A stretch of DNA of 17,052 nucleotides, taken from positions 1-17,052 of the forward strand of contig JAKBCH010000039.1 of NCBI GenBank assembly GCA_021808055.1, in the 5' to 3' direction. This stretch comes from Pseudomonadota bacterium. GTDB lineage: Bacteria > Pseudomonadota > Alphaproteobacteria > Acetobacterales > Acetobacteraceae. The notes under the pieces are model-generated. The model was given only the letters and a program-made list of their open reading frames with translations. It did no database searches and was not told where the DNA came from. A program made the translations under genes and the position numbers. Shown here in pieces: positions 14,150-17,052 of this stretch (position 1 is its first letter; every line of letters begins with the position of its first letter).

Positions 14150-15413
14150 TATTAAAATGATCCGCGAGGATGCAGCAGGGTTTGATGCGGGACTGGCCCG
14201 CCGTGGCCTTCCGCCGCTTTCCAAGGAAATATTGGCGCTGGACGAGCAGCGCCGGGCGGCTTTGGCCAGGCAGCAGGAATTGCAGGCGGAACGCAACGCG
14301 GTTTCCAAGAAAATCGGCGAGGCGAAGCGCAACAAACAGGATAGCGCGGGCTTGGAAGCCGAAGGAACAAGGCTTCGCGGCGAAATTGAGGCGCTGGACG
14401 CGGAAGGGCCGCGGCTGGACGCGTTGTTGCGCGACACGCTGAGCAAGATTCCCAATTTGCTTGATGCGGAAGTGCCGGAAGGCAAGGACGAAGCTGAAAA
14501 CCGCCAGGAAAAACTCTGGGGCGCGCCGCGTGAGTTTAGCTTCACCCCGAAACAGCATTTCGAGCTGGGCGAGGCGCTGGGGCTGATGGATTTCGCTGGG
14601 GCCGCCAAGCTGGCGGGCGCACGCTTTACCGTGTTGAAAGGCGCACTTGCCCGGCTAGAACGCGCGCTTGGGCAGTTTATGCTGGACACGCACACTGGCG
14701 AATTCGGCTATTCAGAAACCGTTGTGCCTTTGTTGGTGAACGACGCGACGATGTACGGCACCGGCCAATTGCCGAAATTTGCCGAGGATTTGTTTAAAAC
14801 CACCGATGAGCGCTGGCTGATCCCCACCGCTGAGGTGCCGCTGACCAACCTTGCCGCCGGAGACATTATTCCAGCGGCGAAGCTGCCAATGCGGATGACC
14901 GCCCTTTCTTATTGCTTTCGGTCGGAGGCTGGTTCAGCGGGGCGTGATGTGCGCGGCATGCTGCGCCAGCACCAGTTCAGCAAGGTTGAGCTGGTGAGCA
15001 TCACCACGCCTGAGCAGAGCTGGGAGGAGCATGAGCGCATGACCCGCGCTGCCGAAACAGTGCTGGAACGGCTCGGTCTGCCATACCGGCGGATGTTGCT
15101 GTGCGCGGGGGATACAGGGTTTTCAGCCGCCAAAACCTATGATCTGGAGGTTTGGATGCCGGGGCAAGGGACGTACCGGGAGATTTCCTCCTGCTCCAAC
15201 ACGCTCTCCTTCCAGGCGCGGCGGATGAATGCGCGTTACCGCGCAAGTGAAGGCAAGCCCGAATTCGTCCATACGTTGAATGGTTCCGGCCTCGCGGTGG
15301 GGCGCGCGCTTATCGCCGTGATGGAGACTTATCAGAACGAGGATGGCTCCATTACCGTGCCGGATGCGTTGCGGCCTTACATGGGCGGGCTGGACAAGAT
15401 CATCGCCGTTTGA
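14142..15413 (+). CDS. serS: Seryl-tRNA synthetase
   Basis: This class II synthetase charges tRNA-Ser and tRNA-Sec with serine. The 423-residue protein starts [10 protein letters not shown], the canonical alphaproteobacterial SerS N-terminus. A long antiparallel coiled coil (about residues 30-100) contacts the tRNA long variable arm. The catalytic core follows, with [11 protein letters not shown], motif 2 [52 protein letters not shown], and motif 3 [22 protein letters not shown]. The start ATG 14142 lies within the end of tatC, an 8-base overlap; an in-frame ATG at 14091 is deeper in tatC and unsupported. tatC-serS adjacency is common in alphaproteobacteria. Confidence 0.98.
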   Translation: MHDIKMIREDAAGFDAGLARRGLPPLSKEILALDEQRRAALARQQELQAERNAVSKKIGEAKRNKQDSAGLEAEGTRLRGEIEALDAEGPRLDALLRDTLSKIPNLLDAEVPEGKDEAENRQEKLWGAPREFSFTPKQHFELGEALGLMDFAGAAKLAGARFTVLKGALARLERALGQFMLDTHTGEFGYSETVVPLLVNDATMYGTGQLPKFAEDLFKTTDERWLIPTAEVPLTNLAAGDIIPAAKLPMRMTALSYCFRSEAGSAGRDVRGMLRQHQFSKVELVSITTPEQSWEEHERMTRAAETVLERLGLPYRRMLLCAGDTGFSAAKTYDLEVWMPGQGTYREISSCSNTLSFQARRMNARYRASEGKPEFVHTLNGSGLAVGRALIAVMETYQNEDGSITVPDALRPYMGGLDKIIAV

Positions 15414-15440
15414 GTTAACAGACGCGCCGCCGCAAATTTT

Positions 15441-15445
15441 GAGGA
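15441..15445 (+). promoter_or_regulatory. Ribosome binding site of dapD
   Basis: GAGGA lies seven bases before the dapD ATG (15453), in the 39-base gap between serS and dapD. It is one of the few clear ribosome sites in a region where most genes overlap, and it fixes the dapD start. No promoter or terminator hairpin was recognised in the same gap, though a weak promoter cannot be ruled out. Confidence 0.6.
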
Positions 15446-15452
15446 TAAGAAG

Positions 15453-16277
15453 ATGAGCATCGATTTAAAAGCCGCCATTGAATCTGCCTGGGAAAACCGG
15501 GCCAATATTTCGCCCGCCACGATAGGCGGTGAGCGCGCGGCGATTGAGGCGGCTTTGACGCTGCTGGATGCTGGCAAGGTGCGCGTGGCGGAGCCGGGCG
15601 CGGATGGCTGGGTGGTAAACCAGTGGCTGAAGCAGGCGGTGCTGCTTTCTTTCCGCCTGCACGCCAATGTGCTGCAAGGGGGTGCTGGTGGCGCCCCGGT
15701 GTTCGACAAGGTGGCAATTAAATTCGCAGGCTGGGACGAAGCGCGCTTTGCCGATGCCGGTATGCGTGCCGTGCCGGGTGCGGTGGTGCGCCGTTCCGCT
15801 TACATTGCCCCCGGCGTGGTGCTGATGCCGAGCTTTGTGAATGTCGGTGCCTATGTGGGCGAAAACACGATGATCGACACATGGTCCACCGTTGGGTCTT
15901 GCGCGCAGATCGGCAAAAATTGCCACATCTCGGGCGGGGTTGGCATTGGCGGGGTGCTGGAGCCGTTGCAGGCGAACCCGGTGATCATCGAAGATGATTG
16001 CTTTATCGGCGCGCGGTCTGAGGTGGCGGAAGGCGTGATCGTGGGGCAGGGGGCGGTGCTCTCCATGGGCGTGTTCCTGGGTGCCTCCACCCGCATTGTG
16101 GACCGCGAGACCGGCGAAATATTCTACGGCAAGGTGCCGCCTTATTCCGTGGTGGTGCCGGGCACGCTGCCGGGCAAAACGCCCACAGCACCTAGCCTTT
16201 CCGCCGCAATTATCGTGAAACGGGTGGATGCGCAGACGCGTTCCAAAACCTCCATCAACGAGTTGCTGCGCGCGTGA
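15453..16277 (+). CDS. dapD: 2,3,4,5-tetrahydropyridine-2,6-dicarboxylate N-succinyltransferase
   Basis: DapD transfers succinyl from succinyl-CoA to tetrahydrodipicolinate in the succinylase route to diaminopimelate and lysine; DAP also goes into peptidoglycan. The 274-residue length matches E. coli DapD. The N-terminal helical domain includes [12 protein letters not shown] and [12 protein letters not shown]. The left-handed parallel beta-helix is built of hexapeptide repeats, from [21 protein letters not shown] (about 116-136) through [17 protein letters not shown] (Asp142) and [14 protein letters not shown] to [14 protein letters not shown]. The ending is [14 protein letters not shown] and then [18 protein letters not shown] ribosome site sits upstream. 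The stop overlaps the GTG of dapE, the next-but-one enzyme of the same pathway. Confidence 0.98.
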   Translation: MSIDLKAAIESAWENRANISPATIGGERAAIEAALTLLDAGKVRVAEPGADGWVVNQWLKQAVLLSFRLHANVLQGGAGGAPVFDKVAIKFAGWDEARFADAGMRAVPGAVVRRSAYIAPGVVLMPSFVNVGAYVGENTMIDTWSTVGSCAQIGKNCHISGGVGIGGVLEPLQANPVIIEDDCFIGARSEVAEGVIVGQGAVLSMGVFLGASTRIVDRETGEIFYGKVPPYSVVVPGTLPGKTPTAPSLSAAIIVKRVDAQTRSKTSINELLRA

Positions 16278-17052
16278 TCTCCGCCCCCGCCCTGTTGCGC
16301 GATCTGCTGCGCTGCGCTTCCGTCACACCGGCGGATGCCGGGGCGCAAGCCGTGCTGATCAGCGCTCTGGAAGAGCTGGGGTTTGAGATAACGCGGTTGC
16401 GTTTCGGCGAGATTGAGAATTTCTTTGCAGAGCGGCCTGGCCCCGGGCGGCATCTTTGTTTCGCGGGCCATACAGATGTTGTGCCGGCCGGCGAGGGCTG
16501 GTCGCACGGTCCATTCGCGGGCGTGGAGCAGGATGGCGTGATTTATGGGCGCGGCGCGGTCGATATGAAAGGCGGCATTGCCGCCTTCGTTGCCGCCTGT
16601 TCGCGTGCGCCGGGGCATGTCTCGTTGCTGATTACCGGCGATGAGGAAGCCGAGGCGGTTGATGGCACTGTGCGGGTGCTGGAATGGATGCAAGCCCAAA
16701 GCAAAATCCCGGACTTCTGCGTGGTCGGCGAGCCAACCTCCACGTCCCGGCTGGGCGATGTGATAAAAGTGGGGCGCCGCGGCAGCCTCAACGCCACCAT
16801 CGTCGTGCCCGGCCGCCAGGGCCATGTGGCTTATCCGCATCTGGCGGAAAATGCGGTGCATAGATTGGTGCCGGTGCTTGCCGAGCTTATGGCCACAAAG
16901 CTGGATGAAGGCTCAGAATTTTTCGACCCGTCATCATTGCAGGTTACTTCTGTCGATGTCGGGAACAAGGCGACGAACGTGATTCCTGGCGAGGCGGTAG
17001 CCAGGCTGAACATACGGTTCAACGATCTGCATTCTGGGGCCTCGTTAACGGC
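16274..17052 (+). CDS. dapE: Succinyl-diaminopimelate desuccinylase (5' part; runs off window)
   Basis: DapE hydrolyses N-succinyl-LL-2,6-diaminopimelate to LL-DAP and succinate with two zinc ions. About 259 codons are present and the frame is open to the window edge. Metal ligands and catalytic residues visible are [11 protein letters not shown] (His66), [11 protein letters not shown] (Asp97), [13 protein letters not shown] (Glu124/Glu125) and VVGEPTS (Glu153). [12 protein letters not shown] and [17 protein letters not shown] follow at the dimerisation domain, then [19 protein letters not shown]. The last zinc ligand near the C-terminus is outside the window. The start is GTG 16274, giving [14 protein letters not shown] and a GTGA overlap with the dapD stop, so the two pathway enzymes are translationally coupled. 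Confidence 0.96.
   Translation, partial: MISAPALLRDLLRCASVTPADAGAQAVLISALEELGFEITRLRFGEIENFFAERPGPGRHLCFAGHTDVVPAGEGWSHGPFAGVEQDGVIYGRGAVDMKGGIAAFVAACSRAPGHVSLLITGDEEAEAVDGTVRVLEWMQAQSKIPDFCVVGEPTSTSRLGDVIKVGRRGSLNATIVVPGRQGHVAYPHLAENAVHRLVPVLAELMATKLDEGSEFFDPSSLQVTSVDVGNKATNVIPGEAVARLNIRFNDLHSGASLT

Noticed and set aside
1..17052. CRISPR arrays, tRNA or rRNA genes, insertion sequences, prophage or toxin-antitoxin genes
   Set aside because: No regularly spaced repeats, cloverleaf-like segments, transposase motifs or small paired genes were seen. Almost all bases belong to housekeeping coding regions.

Overview
The window is densely packed, GC-rich chromosomal DNA from an alphaproteobacterium. 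The families and gene order (erpA-xth divergent from dgt-argS-SPOR-nagZ-scpA-scpB-tatB-tatC-serS, and a SUF operon carrying a SufU-type protein) fit Rhodospirillales/Acetobacteraceae-like bacteria best. That placement is an inference from gene content, because there is no rRNA or other taxonomic marker here. Nearly all of it is coding. The largest gap is about 61 bases (5688-5748) and no gene-free stretch approaches 300 bases. I found no tRNA, rRNA, CRISPR array, insertion sequence, phage gene or clear intrinsic terminator.

Region 1 (start to 4580, + strand) is a SUF iron-sulfur cluster assembly operon: the 3' end of sufB, then sufC, sufD, sufS, a SufU-type zinc/scaffold-like protein, sufT (DUF59/MIP18) and sufA. 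The genes touch or overlap almost everywhere. SufS would supply sulfur from cysteine, the SufU-type protein is the likely sulfur acceptor because no sufE is present, SufBCD is the assembly scaffold, and SufA/SufT act in transfer and maturation.

Region 2 (4577-5687, - strand) is a two-gene unit, erpA (A-type Fe-S carrier) followed by xth (exonuclease III-type AP endonuclease). The xth stop codon overlaps the sufA stop codon in a shared TTAA, so the two operons converge with no spacer.

Region 3 (5749 to end, + strand) is a run of 13 genes with gaps of at most 39 bases, many overlapping: dgt, argS, a SPOR-domain membrane protein, nagZ, an M50 site-2-type protease, scpA, scpB, chaC, tatB, tatC, serS, dapD and the 5' part of dapE. 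It joins nucleotide control, two aminoacyl-tRNA synthetases, peptidoglycan recycling and septal-wall recognition, chromosome condensation, protein export, glutathione breakdown and the diaminopimelate/lysine pathway.

Nothing here looks like a new defence system or mobile element. The points most worth a second look are departures from the usual layout: tatA is absent and a chaC gene fills its slot, an M50 protease lies between nagZ and scpA, NagZ lacks its usual C-terminal segment, SufD lacks the N-terminal helical segment of the E. coli protein, the SufU-type protein has an unusual inter-cysteine spacing, and the erpA/dgt gap has a symmetric TATATA that would make erpA nearly leaderless.
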